Below are positions 1 through 8,274 of a stretch of 39,267 bases of DNA, piece after piece. The position numbers were made by a program, and so were the translations under genes. The stretch comes from Edaphobacter aggregans DSM 19364 (GTDB lineage Bacteria > Acidobacteriota > Terriglobia > Terriglobales > Acidobacteriaceae). The number at the start of each line of letters is the position of its first letter. Position 1 is the stretch's first letter. Under the pieces are notes generated by a model that ran no database searches, was not told the DNA's origin, and was given only the letters and a program-made list of their open reading frames with translations. The stretch lies in contig NZ_JQKI01000056.1 in assembly GCF_000745965.1 (NCBI RefSeq), positions 1 to 39,267 on the forward strand, written 5' to 3'.

Positions 1-523
1 AACAAACACTCTGTCGTGCTATTGTCTGACACGCATAGGCCTCTTTGGCTTATTTAAACACTGTCTTGACAGCATGTCCGGAGCTTTCGCTTCTTCAACC
101 TTCAAGAATTATTCGGGCTAGACTAACTTGAATTGTGGAGAAGTAGGTCATTATTTTGAAAATCTTTTTCGTCACTTGATATAAATCCCCTTATAAACAC
201 TGATGTTTAGCGATAGTTATTGAAGAGACATTTCAGTCTCAATTACTTGTACATAGTAAGTAGTTTTAGCTGGGACAATGCGAGGCTCAAACGCCTCACA
301 GAAGCAACCGAAGACATAGCCTTCTTTTCTGAATTTCAACGAATCTCTCCCCCCCGAAGCGAAGTCGCTTCCGTCTTCAAATCGCTCTACTCAGAGAACC
401 TTTGGAGACGAGTCGAAAGCAGCTCAACCCGCGCGCATTGTCCTCTGCTTGGCACTGAGCAGTGCGACCTGGTTGATCTCCGTTTTGCCTTGGAAGAATC
501 GAGGACATAGAACGTCATTTGCG
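1..523. other. No supported gene
   Basis: I see no convincing gene here. The open frames present (for example 220-510 on the plus strand) are rich in Ser and Arg, lack a ribosome binding site and match no family I know. The stretch lies downstream of the minus-strand mobilisation-like pair. In conjugative modules a coupling-protein ATPase would often follow there, but no Walker motif is visible in any frame. Confidence 0.6.
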
Positions 524-1429
524 TCAGTCAATCCACTCAGACTCATCCCACGGTTTTGGCTGCACCTGAGCGGCGTCCGACGTGGACGATCCGGGGAAAA
601 TGGTATGCCCCTGGGACAGTGCCTTTGGAGAGTGAAAAGAGGGTGAATTGGCGAGTTGCTGTGGATTCGAACTCTCCTGCTGAAATTCAGTTGAAACTGG
701 TCCGTCATCATCATGAAGACTCTCTGCTTTGAGGGTCTGATTGACGCTGGAACGGCGGCTTATTGCGGCCCTGAAATCAACCCAGTTAAACAAGGCCTTT
801 GTCTTGCTATTCCAGCGGGCAATACCCGACCAAATTCGGCTAACGATTCCCCCTTGATTCGCCGTCCAATCCTCTGCAGAATCCCATTCCCATTCCGGCT
901 CCTTATCGGCTCGGCGAAGTCGTCTCCATTCGTCCCCTATCTCCTCCCTCATTACGAACACCAGATACACGACAATCAGCCAAGCCACGCCGCCATAGAG
1001 GAACGGCTCAGTCGCCATTTGACGAAGACTCCGGCCACCGTAAAAGTCTTCTCGGAGGAACCCTTCCAACTCGGCAGAGCCGATGCTTTGAGCGGGACTC
1101 TTCTCTATCCCCGTCCACCCTTGCCCAAGGGCTTCGGCAGAGAGTTCCAGGGGCAGACCACTCTGCCTCCCCTCCGTCACATCAGAGCCGATGAGCCAGC
1201 GGCTCTTGCGACCGGGAGCCGTCTCCAACAGCCATCGGATTTGGGTCCGCGCACCTGGCTGCTTAGCACCCTCGGAGCTGTCCCAATATGCCGCCAGATA
1301 GTACCGCTGAAGCGGAGGGAGTTTCCACCTAACCCACGCACAGAATGTGAGCAGAGGGAGGCACAGAAGCAGGGCCAGAATCACTGCCATGCGCCACGGA
1401 AATGTAGCCCGAATGCGCAACAGTTTCAT
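524..1429 (-). CDS. Two-TM membrane protein, possibly linked to a coupling protein
   Basis: A 301-residue protein not firmly recognised. Visible features are a basic N-terminus, a hydrophobic segment at about residues 14-33, a polar region of roughly 105 residues, a second hydrophobic segment at about 143-160, and an acidic, Trp-rich then low-complexity C-terminus. This topology (TM, extracytoplasmic loop, TM, cytoplasmic tail) resembles the N-terminal part of VirD4/TraD coupling proteins, but no ATPase domain follows. The ATG at 1429 was chosen over longer in-frame starts because it overlaps the stop of the upstream gene as ATGA (1426-1429), which indicates translational coupling and one transcript. 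A role in DNA transfer is inferred from the neighbour only. It could equally be an unrelated membrane protein. Confidence 0.6.
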   Translation of the reverse strand: MKLLRIRATFPWRMAVILALLLCLPLLTFCAWVRWKLPPLQRYYLAAYWDSSEGAKQPGARTQIRWLLETAPGRKSRWLIGSDVTEGRQSGLPLELSAEALGQGWTGIEKSPAQSIGSAELEGFLREDFYGGRSLRQMATEPFLYGGVAWLIVVYLVFVMREEIGDEWRRLRRADKEPEWEWDSAEDWTANQGGIVSRIWSGIARWNSKTKALFNWVDFRAAISRRSSVNQTLKAESLHDDDGPVSTEFQQESSNPQQLANSPSFHSPKALSQGHTIFPGSSTSDAAQVQPKPWDESEWID

Positions 1430-1848
1430 GACGCTTTGTCCGGTGTTCTGAGGCTGTTCCGGCGACGCCTTTGGGCAAGGAACTCCTCGGCCTTTTGCTC
1501 TTTGATCGAGTCGGAATATGCCGACATCTTCCGTAAGTCTTCGGCGCTGAGTGGCCCCTGCGACGCCTTGGCAAAGAGGTTCACCATCATGGCACGTATT
1601 GCCATGATCTCCGCCAGCAAGATCGGATCGGTTTGTTCCTCTTGACCAGCGCGGGCGTGAGCGAGTGCCACTTCGCGCAGCCATTCCGCCACCTTCTTTC
1701 CGGCATTCGCGGCAGCCGCTTCAACCTCGCAGAACTCAGCTGCCGTGAGGCGCGTCGCAATGGATCTTGCGCGGGAGGTCTCATTCGCCAGAGCGGTGGA
1801 GGAGGAGGGCGGGACTATTTCGTGTGACTTGTCGTTAGTGGAGGCCAT
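1426..1848 (-). CDS. MobC-like mobilisation accessory protein
   Basis: A 140-residue soluble protein. Residues ~28-65 read as a conjugative-type ribbon-helix-helix region (ARSIATRLTAAEFCEVEAAA, then KVAEWLREVALAHAR). This is the pattern of MobC/TraJ-like relaxosome accessory proteins that bind near a transfer origin. The middle is helical (ILLAEIMAIRAMMVNLFAKA) and the C-terminus is basic. It is the first gene of a coupled pair, since its TGA overlaps the ATG of the membrane protein. No relaxase is visible next to it, so the module is incomplete or is the edge of a larger element. The family assignment rests on motif appearance; another RHH regulator is possible. Confidence 0.6.
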   Translation of the reverse strand: MASTNDKSHEIVPPSSSTALANETSRARSIATRLTAAEFCEVEAAAANAGKKVAEWLREVALAHARAGQEEQTDPILLAEIMAIRAMMVNLFAKASQGPLSAEDLRKMSAYSDSIKEQKAEEFLAQRRRRNSLRTPDKAS

Positions 1849-2254
1849 TCGAGATGCCCTGCCTGGAACTTGTGTACTTGAAGCGCTTGGATGCGTCCTC
1901 TACCTCGCCGGTTTCTACAATCCTCTGTCGCAACGCATTTACCGAAGAAAACTCGTCGGTGCTGCTCCCAAACGCTCGTGTTTACAGGCGGAAACACGAA
2001 AACGTAACCAACTGAAAAGAAGCATGTTAACAATCGTGAACCCGACTCACCTCTGCAGTTGCCCTTTGGGGATGACGTGTCAGCCTACAACCGCTGCGCA
2101 GCAGCGTTCCTCTCCAACCTACCGGTGCGTTTAGTAACCGAGTCAATTGCTGTACTAGCGATAGGACCATTATTGGAATGGCAGGGACGGCTCCCCACCC
2201 TTTTCTTATTGCAACACCGTAACCGACGCAGCCAACCAGTGCTGCCGTACGCCG
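1849..2254. other. No gene seen; junction region
   Basis: About 400 bases without a convincing gene, between the mobilisation-like pair and the cut end of the IS3 remnant. Open frames here are antisense or chance. Confidence 0.5.
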
Positions 2255-2696
2255 CTGGGTACTGATCGACGACCGTCAATACGCGGATCCAGCGGCCGTC
2301 CGCAAGCCTCTGCACAACGAAATCGATGCTCCACTTGTCGTTCCTGCGCACCGCCGGTCCCTGCGCCACACGCTGCCGCTGAGCCCGTTGCTTGCGCCGT
2401 TTGGTTCGCACGCTCAGTCCCTCTTCGCTGTACAGACGGTAAATGTGCTTGGCATTTACTTCCCAGCCTTCGCGCTTCAGCATCACCGTCAACCGCCGAT
2501 AGCCGTAACGAACCCGGCTACCGGCCAGTTCCCGCAACCGCACGTGCAGCGCGTCCTGTGGATCGCGATGACGCTCATATCGAAGAGTGGCCCGATCCAC
2601 AGGAATCAGCCCCGCCGCTCGCCGCTGGCTCAAATCGTGGGCTTGTTGCGCCCACTCCGCCAGCTCGCGACGCATGCGAGGCTTCAGAGCTTTTTT
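2255..2696 (-). pseudogene. IS3 transposase OrfB, C-terminus missing
   Basis: The -1 frame after the A AAA AAG slip site encodes the start of an IS3 OrfB: the HTH_21 region (SRVRYGYRRLTVMLKREGW), then the beginning of the rve/DDE integrase core with the first Asp in WSIDFV and the second near VLTVVDQY. Homology stops right after that, about 120 residues early, so the catalytic Glu of the DDE triad is absent. The open frame continues to 2085 with unrelated sequence past the break. Confidence 0.8.
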
Positions 2697-2950
2697 GCCA
2701 CGATCTCCTGGAGGATGTGGCGATCGAGACTCAGATCGGCGACCAGGCGCTTCAGCTTGGAGTTCTCCCCCCGCAGTTGCCGCAGTTCGCGCAACGCACT
2801 CAGGCCCGAGCCAGCATACTTCTTCTTCCAAAGGTAGAAACTCTGCTGACTGATCCCGTGCTTGCGACAGACCTCGACCACCGTCCCGCCCGATTCCGCT
2901 TCCCTCAGGACGCGCAGAATCTCCTCCTCCGTATGCCCCTTCCTCGCCAT
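2684..2950 (-). CDS. IS3-family transposase OrfA
   Basis: An 88-residue protein with a helix-turn-helix of the HTH_8/transposase_8 type (ILRVLREAE, EVCRKHGISQQSFYLWKKKY) followed by a leucine-rich coiled coil (LRELRQLRGENSKLKRLVAD), as usual for OrfA of the IS407-like group. It would bind the IS ends and is the N-terminal half of the OrfAB fusion transposase. Its last codons carry the heptamer A AAA AAG on the minus strand (positions 2696 to 2690) in the right phase, the classical -1 slippery site; slipping there continues as KKALKPRMRRELAEW in orfB. OrfA is full length, but the element cannot transpose because OrfB is cut. Confidence 0.85.
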   Translation of the reverse strand: MARKGHTEEEILRVLREAESGGTVVEVCRKHGISQQSFYLWKKKYAGSGLSALRELRQLRGENSKLKRLVADLSLDRHILQEIVAKKL

Positions 2951-3040
2951 ATCCCGCCGCCTCTCCTCTCCCTCTTCAGGGAACCACGGTGACCGCCAAG
3001 TCTCAACTTCAAAACGGAGGAGTTTTTGGGGTTTGGGTCA

Positions 3041-3462
3041 GGAACGCCTCTCTTCAGGCGACTGGACCTATTGGGGGTTAGGACTGGAAGCGTTTTTCGA
3101 CAGTGTCAAAACCGTAACTCAGAGCAGCAGTCGGTGCCTCCTCAGCGGTGTATTCGGTCCCCTCGGAAATGAAAGGAAGACCACTCGGACGAAGCTCCCT
3201 GAACATGACGGCAGTATGTATCGGCATGATCTCGTGCGAGATTTTGCTTTGGTCTCATCTGACACAGAGACATATTGGGTGCGGTGTAGAACGGCATGCG
3301 TATTAGATCCAGCCAGTGGAGAATTGAGAGGTGACACTGTGCATTTCTCTGGTAGCGTCTTGCAATCCTCGGCCTATTGAGACGCCACGGGGCTGTCGGA
3401 CATGCCGGATTTCTTGGGTGTATTATGCCGGCCATGGCCTCGGAACGGAGGGACGTTGAAGC
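3041..3462. other. No gene seen
   Basis: About 420 bases between the IS remnant and the histidine kinase. No recognisable protein fragment was found in six frames. The last part should hold the promoter of the kinase operon; a GGAGGG ribosome binding site lies at about 3447-3453. Confidence 0.5.
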
Positions 3463-5333
3463 ATGGCGAATCGGGGCATCTCAAAGTTGTTTATTCGCCC
3501 GACTCTTGCGGTGGTGCTTCGTTACGGATTGGCGGTTCTCTTCGTCGGAATTGCACTCGCGATCACACTTATCATGCACCTCCACAAGTTGCCGCCTAGA
3601 TTTGTCTCCCATTTCGTCCTGCTCGCGATCGCGATCACCTTTTGGTTTGCAGGGACAGGACCAGGTGTGCTGGCTTTCCTGCTTTCGTGTTTGGGTGTCA
3701 GTTTGTTCGCGAAGAATCATATCCTTCTTCCAGGCTTCCCTCTGTGGTCATTCCTCAGCTTTTTTGCAATTTTCACCCTGTTAATGGGCTGGTTCGCGGC
3801 CTCGCGGCGTAGAGCGCAAAGGCTGCTTTCCGAAGCACGCGACGGTCTCGAAATCCGGGTGAAGGAGCGAACTAGTGAGCTTTTACGGGCGAATGAAGCA
3901 TTGGAAGAAGCTCAGCAGGTCGCGCATCTCGGCTACTGGGAATGGGACTTCGCAACGGATCGAGTGATCTGGTCAGACGAGATGTACCGCATCTACGGAC
4001 TGCACCCTCAAGAACGTCCTATGGACTTGGCGGCAATACGAGAATTCGTCCATCCGGAAGATCAAGATTTCGTGTTTCGTACAGCAGAGGAGGCCATCCG
4101 CGGCGCAGGACGGCCCGACGTAGAACACCGGATCGTTCGGCCCAGCGGCGAAGTTCGCGTCATCCGCAGCCAGGGAGATTTGAAGAGAGACGCGTCGGGT
4201 CGGCCCTACCAAATGTTCGGCCTCACCCAGGACATTAGCGACCGCAAGCGCGCGGAGGAAGCCCTGCGGCGCAGCGAAGCCTATCTGGCCGCGGCGCAGA
4301 GGGTGACCCACACGGGCAGCTGGGTCTGGAATGTAGCGGATCGAAGTGCAGTACACCTCTCCGAGGAGTTCTATCGCCTTTGCGGCTGGGATCCAACTGA
4401 TGGACCACCGACCTGGGAGAAGTGGATTGAGCGCATCCACCCAGAGGATCGACTCAAGTGGGAGGGGGCGATCGAACGGGCAATCTTGGTTAAAACCGAT
4501 TACGAGGAGGAACTCCGCATCGTTTTGCCGGGTGGCATCGTCAGATGGATCGACACAGTTGGTTATCCCGTCCTGACTGCTGCCGGAACTTTGGTCCAAT
4601 TCATAGGCAGCTCGACCGACATCACTGACCGCAAACGCGCCGAGGAAGAGCGCGAAAGGCTGCACCAGTTAGAGGCCGATCTCGCGCACATCAACCGGAA
4701 AAAACAAAAACAATTACAAGCGCCAGCGCCTGTTTGCGATGGCTTGCGCATGATCCGCCGGATCTGGGGAGGGCGCGCGCATCAGCGATCAGAATTGAGC
4801 AGGACGGAAACCGTGCAGCTGATGTCATCAGCCATTTGCAGTCCTTCTACAAAAAAGGCACGCCGCCTGAACGCGAAATGGTCGACGTCGATGAGATCGT
4901 TCGTGAAATGGTCGCCCTGCTGCGGAACGAGGCAGTTCGGTACTCGATATCGATCTATTCCGAAGTCGGTGCAGACATGCCGAAGATCCTGGCAGACCGG
5001 GTGCAGCTTCAACAGGTGTTCATGAACCTGATGCTCAATGCGATCGAGGCGATGAAAGACAAGGGAGGCGAATTGACGATTACCTCACGACTGAACCAGG
5101 AAGGTCAGCTAATGATTTCGGTCAGCGATACGGGCGTAGGATTACCCCCAGAAGGCACTGGCCGGATTTTTGATGCCTTCTATACGACGAAACCACAAGG
5201 TACGGGTATGGGTTTAGCCATCACCCGCTCGATCGTGGAGTCTCACGGAGGGCGGGTATGGGTTACTGCCAATGAGGGAGCAGGCGCGACGTTCCATTTC
5301 ACTCTCCTCAGCGAAGCCGAGGCGCATGTATGA
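3463..5333 (+). pseudogene. PAS sensor histidine kinase, H-box deleted and frameshifted
   Basis: Sensor kinase of a two-component system. In order: four closely spaced hydrophobic segments (residues ~15-115, DUF4118/KdpD-like), a helical linker, PAS domain 1 (~150-265), PAS domain 2 (~266-392), then the start of the dimerisation domain up to LAHINR at ~4698. There the reading frame breaks. The expected phosphoacceptor stretch (MGELAASLAHEIKQPIA in relatives) is missing, and the continuation ITSASACLRWLAHDP is found in the -1 frame from ~4713. That frame runs through the HATPase_c domain (N box MNLMLNAIEAM, G boxes DTGVGLP and GTGMGLAITRS) to the TGA at 5331-5333. Without the His and in frame, no autokinase can be made; the N-terminal frame ends at 5025. 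The stop overlaps the next gene's ATG. The last ~1.05 kb is nearly identical to the kinase at 33.9-35.0 kb. Confidence 0.85.
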
Positions 5334-5953
5334 AAACAGCAGTTGTTCCTACTGTGTTCGTTATTGATGATGACCACGGCATGCGTCAGGCGATCCAGGA
5401 TCTCGTCGAGTCAGTTGGCTTGCGCGCGGAATCCTTTGCAACGGGCCAGGAGTTTTTGAGCACCAGACGCGCCAGTGGTCCCAGTTGTTTGGTTCTGGAC
5501 GTAAGATTACCTCAGATAAGCGGTCTCGATTTCCAGAGTCAGTTAGCCGAGACCGGTGTGCAGATCCCCATCATCTTCATCACCGCGCACGGGGACATTC
5601 CCATGTCGGTGAGGGCGATGAAGTCTGGTGCGGTGGAATTCTTGACGAAACCTTTCAGGGACCAGGATCTGCTGGACGCGATTCAGCGAGCCCTCCAGCG
5701 TGACAACGCGACGCGAGAAGAACAGGCCAACGTCCATGAGCTGCAAGAGCGCTATCGTGCATTGACGGCGCGGGAGCGCGAGGTTATGACCCTCGTGGCT
5801 TCCGGGATGCTCAATAGGCAGATTGCCTCAGAAATCGGAGCCAGCGAAGCGACGGTAAAAATCTACCGTGGCCAAGTCATGAGGAAGATGCAGGCCGGAT
5901 CGCTGGCTGAACTAGTCCGAATGGCGGACAAGCTTAGACTTTCGGCCAGTTAA
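5330..5953 (+). CDS. FixJ/NarL-type response regulator
   Basis: A 207-residue DNA-binding response regulator. Residues ~8-122 are a receiver: acidic pocket VIDDDHG, phosphoacceptor Asp57 in LVLDVRLP, Thr in FITAHGD, Lys in FLTKPF. Residues ~140-200 are a LuxR-type helix-turn-helix (LTAREREVMTLVASGMLNRQIASEIGASEATVKIY, shown here by its ends LTARE and EATVKIY). Its ATG overlaps the TGA of the kinase (ATGA at 5330-5333), so it was made as the kinase's coupled partner. It is intact although the kinase is broken, so it may now be fed by another kinase or by small phosphodonors. Targets cannot be read from the sequence. Confidence 0.9.
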   Translation: MKTAVVPTVFVIDDDHGMRQAIQDLVESVGLRAESFATGQEFLSTRRASGPSCLVLDVRLPQISGLDFQSQLAETGVQIPIIFITAHGDIPMSVRAMKSGAVEFLTKPFRDQDLLDAIQRALQRDNATREEQANVHELQERYRALTAREREVMTLVASGMLNRQIASEIGASEATVKIYRGQVMRKMQAGSLAELVRMADKLRLSAS

Positions 5954-6088
5954 GGGTCGAATAGAAACGAAGGGGCAGTGGGATAACCGGGCCGGCGACG
6001 TGTCACGACTAGGTCATTTACGAAAGTAGTAGTTCGCGCGACCAAGGTCGGATTGTGCTCGCATGATGGATGGCGTTACCGTTGGTGA

Positions 6089-6466
6089 ATGAACCTCGTG
6101 CAAAGGCCCAAATTGATTGTTATCGTCGACGATGACAAGTCGGTTCAGAATGCACTGTCAAATCTGCTGAAATCGGAAAGACTCTCCGCGCTCTGCTTCG
6201 GCTCCGCTGAACAATTCCTGGAATCCGGAGCCCAACACAGGACCGCATGCCTGATCGTGGATGTTCGTATCCCCGGGATGTCTGGTCTTGAATTGCAAGC
6301 GAAGCTTAATGACGAGCGTTGTCGAATACCGATCATCTTCATCACTGGGTTTGGCGACGCCAAAATGCGAATCCAGGCCATGCGTGATGGTGCAGTTGAG
6401 TTTTTCACCAAGCCGTTCGACGGTGCAGTCCTACTAGAAACTGTTCAGGTCGCTCTGGAGGGGTAA
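6089..6466 (+). CDS. Stand-alone receiver protein (CheY/FixJ-receiver type)
   Basis: A 125-residue single-domain response regulator. Motifs are VIVDDDKS for the acidic pocket, Asp58 in LIVDVRIPGMSG as phosphoacceptor, FITGFGD, and Lys in FFTKPFD. It ends right after the receiver fold, with no output domain. The next gene, a sigma-54 activator with no receiver of its own, starts 38 bases downstream in another frame, so the pair may act together like a split NtrC-type regulator (inference). It could also relay phosphate in a phosphorelay. The gene sits 135 bases after the FixJ-like gene. Confidence 0.85.
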   Translation: MNLVQRPKLIVIVDDDKSVQNALSNLLKSERLSALCFGSAEQFLESGAQHRTACLIVDVRIPGMSGLELQAKLNDERCRIPIIFITGFGDAKMRIQAMRDGAVEFFTKPFDGAVLLETVQVALEG

Positions 6467-6504
6467 TTCGCGAAAGCGTGTGGGTTGCGGGGAGTGAAAT
6501 CGAA

Positions 6505-7518
6505 ATGAAAGTGGCTGATCAGGACCACCGTGCTCGCAGATTCGAGCAGATCATAGGAAACAGCCCAGCGCTGAGGGCCGTTCTGGAACAAGTGGCGCGT
6601 GTAGCGTCGGCGGATTCCACGGTACTCATCCAGGGAGAAACCGGGACTGGGAAAGAACTCGTCGCTCACGCGATCCATAATGCCAGCCCCCGCAGCGGCC
6701 GCCCCTTGATCAAGCTTAACTGCGCGGCCATTCCCTTCGACTTGCTCGAAAGTGAGCTCTTTGGCCATGAACGAGGCGCGTTTACCGGAGCCATCGCACA
6801 AACAATCGGTCGCTTTGAATTGGCCGACAAAGGAACTCTCTTTCTCGACGAAGTCGGCGACATACCACTCGCGTTGCAGCCCAAGCTATTACGCGTTCTG
6901 CAGGAACAGGAATTCGAACGTCTTGGAAGTGGCCGCACCCATCGCGTCGATGTGCGGCTGGTCGCAGCGACTCACCGGGACCTTGAACGGATGGTGAAGC
7001 GCAATGAATTTCGGAGCGATCTGTACTATCGCTTGAACGTATTTCCGATCATGGTGCCGCCCCTGCGCGAGCGCAGGGAAGACATTATTCCTCTGGTGGA
7101 GCATTACATTGAAATCTTTTCCCGCCGAGTAGGTAGGCACATAGACAACATTCCCGATGAAGTCTCGGACACTTTCAGGTCCTACGCGTGGCCGGGAAAC
7201 ATTCGTGAGCTTCAAAACGTGATCGAACGCGCAGTAATACTATCCGATAACGGCCTGCTTCCGAATCTCTTAGCCCCCACTCACACTCCCCTACTTGTTG
7301 GATTTCCTGCGACCACAACGCTCAGGGAATCGGAGCGCTCTTTGATTTTGGCAGCGTTAGAAGCCACGGGATGGTTAATTGGCGGATCATATGGCGCAGC
7401 CGCAAGACTGGGTATGAAGCGGACTACGCTAATCGCCAGGATGAAGAAGCACAGGATCTTTGGGCCGCCACCGGACGGCAACATAGATCAAGTCGTCCAG
7501 GTGGATTCAGAGCGCTAG
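6505..7518 (+). CDS. Sigma-54-dependent activator (AAA+ and Fis-type HTH only)
   Basis: A 337-residue bacterial enhancer-binding protein. Seen: Walker A GETGTGKE (~residue 44), the sigma-54 contact loop GAFTGA (~90), Walker B GTLFLDEVGD (~108), arginine-finger region FRSDLYYRLNVF, then a C-terminal Fis-like HTH (YGAAARLGMKRTTLIARMKK, ~290-320). There is no N-terminal receiver, GAF or PAS domain, as in PspF; control must come from another protein, perhaps the free receiver encoded just upstream. I chose the ATG at 6505 because a GGGGAG site lies ~10 bases before it; a GTG at 6478 would add nine residues. The gene is followed directly by the leader of fumC, which carries a sigma-54 type promoter, making that leader the obvious target (inference). 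Confidence 0.92.
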   Translation: MKVADQDHRARRFEQIIGNSPALRAVLEQVARVASADSTVLIQGETGTGKELVAHAIHNASPRSGRPLIKLNCAAIPFDLLESELFGHERGAFTGAIAQTIGRFELADKGTLFLDEVGDIPLALQPKLLRVLQEQEFERLGSGRTHRVDVRLVAATHRDLERMVKRNEFRSDLYYRLNVFPIMVPPLRERREDIIPLVEHYIEIFSRRVGRHIDNIPDEVSDTFRSYAWPGNIRELQNVIERAVILSDNGLLPNLLAPTHTPLLVGFPATTTLRESERSLILAALEATGWLIGGSYGAAARLGMKRTTLIARMKKHRIFGPPPDGNIDQVVQVDSER

Positions 7519-7555
7519 ATCGTACGGCAAACAACCCACGCCGGCAAAGTCGAAG

Positions 7556-7636
7556 TCGATCGGCATTGGTGTTGTTCTCGTTCTGAGGGTGTCGTGGTCG
7601 GAGATTGAAGACTCCCTGCGCGCTGAGTTGGCTTAG
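7556..7636 (+). pseudogene. 3' tail of an FUSC-family gene
   Basis: Only the last ~26 codons remain: the plus frame reads IGIGVVLVLRVSWSEIEDSL and ends in TAG at 7634-7636. The same tail, better preserved upstream, occurs at about 10.70-10.77 kb (GAALVLTVSWPEIEDSLRA). It marks the left edge of the block duplicated around fumC. Confidence 0.65.
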
Positions 7637-8092
7637 AGAGAAAATCTAACGCGTTTCCATATGGATTGTGAGCGCGGAGTAGAGTGAGTCAACTAGGCCG
7701 GAAATAGCGGCCTGCGCTCAAAGTGCAAGCACGAAACCAACCATCTTGCATGGCATTCTCAAGGGATCCCTCTTTTTGTAATTCAACGCGCCCCTTGATG
7801 GAGCTTGGCAGCGCGTATTCTTAATTACTTCAGAGGAATGAAGGATTGCCTTCCTCGTCCCCAACTCGGGTCTAGCCTTGCATTAAGACTTCGGACGATC
7901 CGAGTTTCTCCATCAGCACTCAATCGACAGAGAATCAGCCTTTACTGATTGGCGGTTGGACAGTCGTCAGCGTGTTGAACGTATGACGCGACAGCCAAAA
8001 GACAAGCTCGGCATTTCTTAAACGCGCAGAAACAGGCATTTCTCCGCTAGCCCTAGCCGACAAGATTTCTCTTTCCATTCCTGGTGATTTAC

Positions 8093-8136
8093 GCAGCCAC
8101 CTCTCGTAGGTCTGATGGCGGCCTCTTCGTGGCTGC
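8093..8136. promoter_or_regulatory. Dyad GCAGCCAC / GTGGCTGC, candidate enhancer site
   Basis: Perfect 8-base inverted repeat, arms at 8093-8100 and 8129-8136, spaced by 28 bases. Both arms are unchanged in the other two leader copies. It lies roughly 150-190 bases before the predicted sigma-54 start site, the usual range for an activator binding site. It could instead fold as an RNA hairpin if an upstream transcript reads through. Confidence 0.45.
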
Positions 8137-8257
8137 TTGTTATTTGTGGTCCTGTCCATAACTCGACAGCGTAAATACCTTGACACAAATTCCTTGAACA
8201 GAGGGCTACACCTGCCACATAACAGATGTCTTTTCAACGGAACAAAGGGCGAGGCGT

Positions 8258-8274
8258 TTGGCTGACAGAATGCC
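8258..8274 (+). promoter_or_regulatory. Sigma-54 type -24/-12 promoter, copy A
   Basis: TTGGCTGACAGAATGCC: the invariant GG (8260-8261) and GC (8272-8273) are separated by exactly 10 bases, as in the TGGCAC-N5-TTGC consensus. The start site would fall near 8285, giving a ~78-base leader to fumC. The spacing and both dinucleotides are kept in all three leader copies, while neighbouring bases vary. Confidence 0.65.

Larger units (their letters stand above)
2255..3040 (-). mobile_element. Truncated IS3-family element
   Basis: A minus-strand insertion sequence remnant with an intact orfA (2684-2950) and a 3'-truncated orfB. The upstream outer end is probably near 3040, where the minus strand reads TGACCCAAACCCC ahead of the orfA leader; this is consistent with the TG...CA ends of the IS3 family but not proven. 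The other end is lost: recognisable transposase sequence stops at about 2255. No matching downstream terminal repeat or target duplication was found. Confidence 0.7.

Noticed and set aside
220..510. 96-codon plus-strand open frame as a gene
   Set aside because: No ribosome binding site, odd composition, no family resemblance, and it is in a region of decayed sequence.
655..690. TTCGAA-containing stretch resembling a tRNA T-arm
   Set aside because: It lies inside a coding frame on the minus strand and no acceptor stem, anticodon arm or D-arm can be drawn around it.
713..1645. 310-codon plus-strand frame opposite the mobilisation-like pair
   Set aside because: It is antisense to a membrane protein with a coherent signal/TM pattern and an ATGA coupling. 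The plus-strand product has no recognisable features.
4698..4716. A-rich run CGG AAA AAA CAA AAA CAA at the kinase break as a programmed -1 frameshift signal
   Set aside because: The required A AAA AAC heptamer is out of phase, the other kinase copy has no such run at the same place, and the phosphoacceptor His would still be missing after slipping. Deletion explains it better.
8180..8215. TTGACA in the leader as the main sigma-70 promoter
   Set aside because: Copy C reads GTGACA and there is no good -10 at 17 bases, while the -24/-12 element is exact in all copies. A secondary role cannot be excluded.
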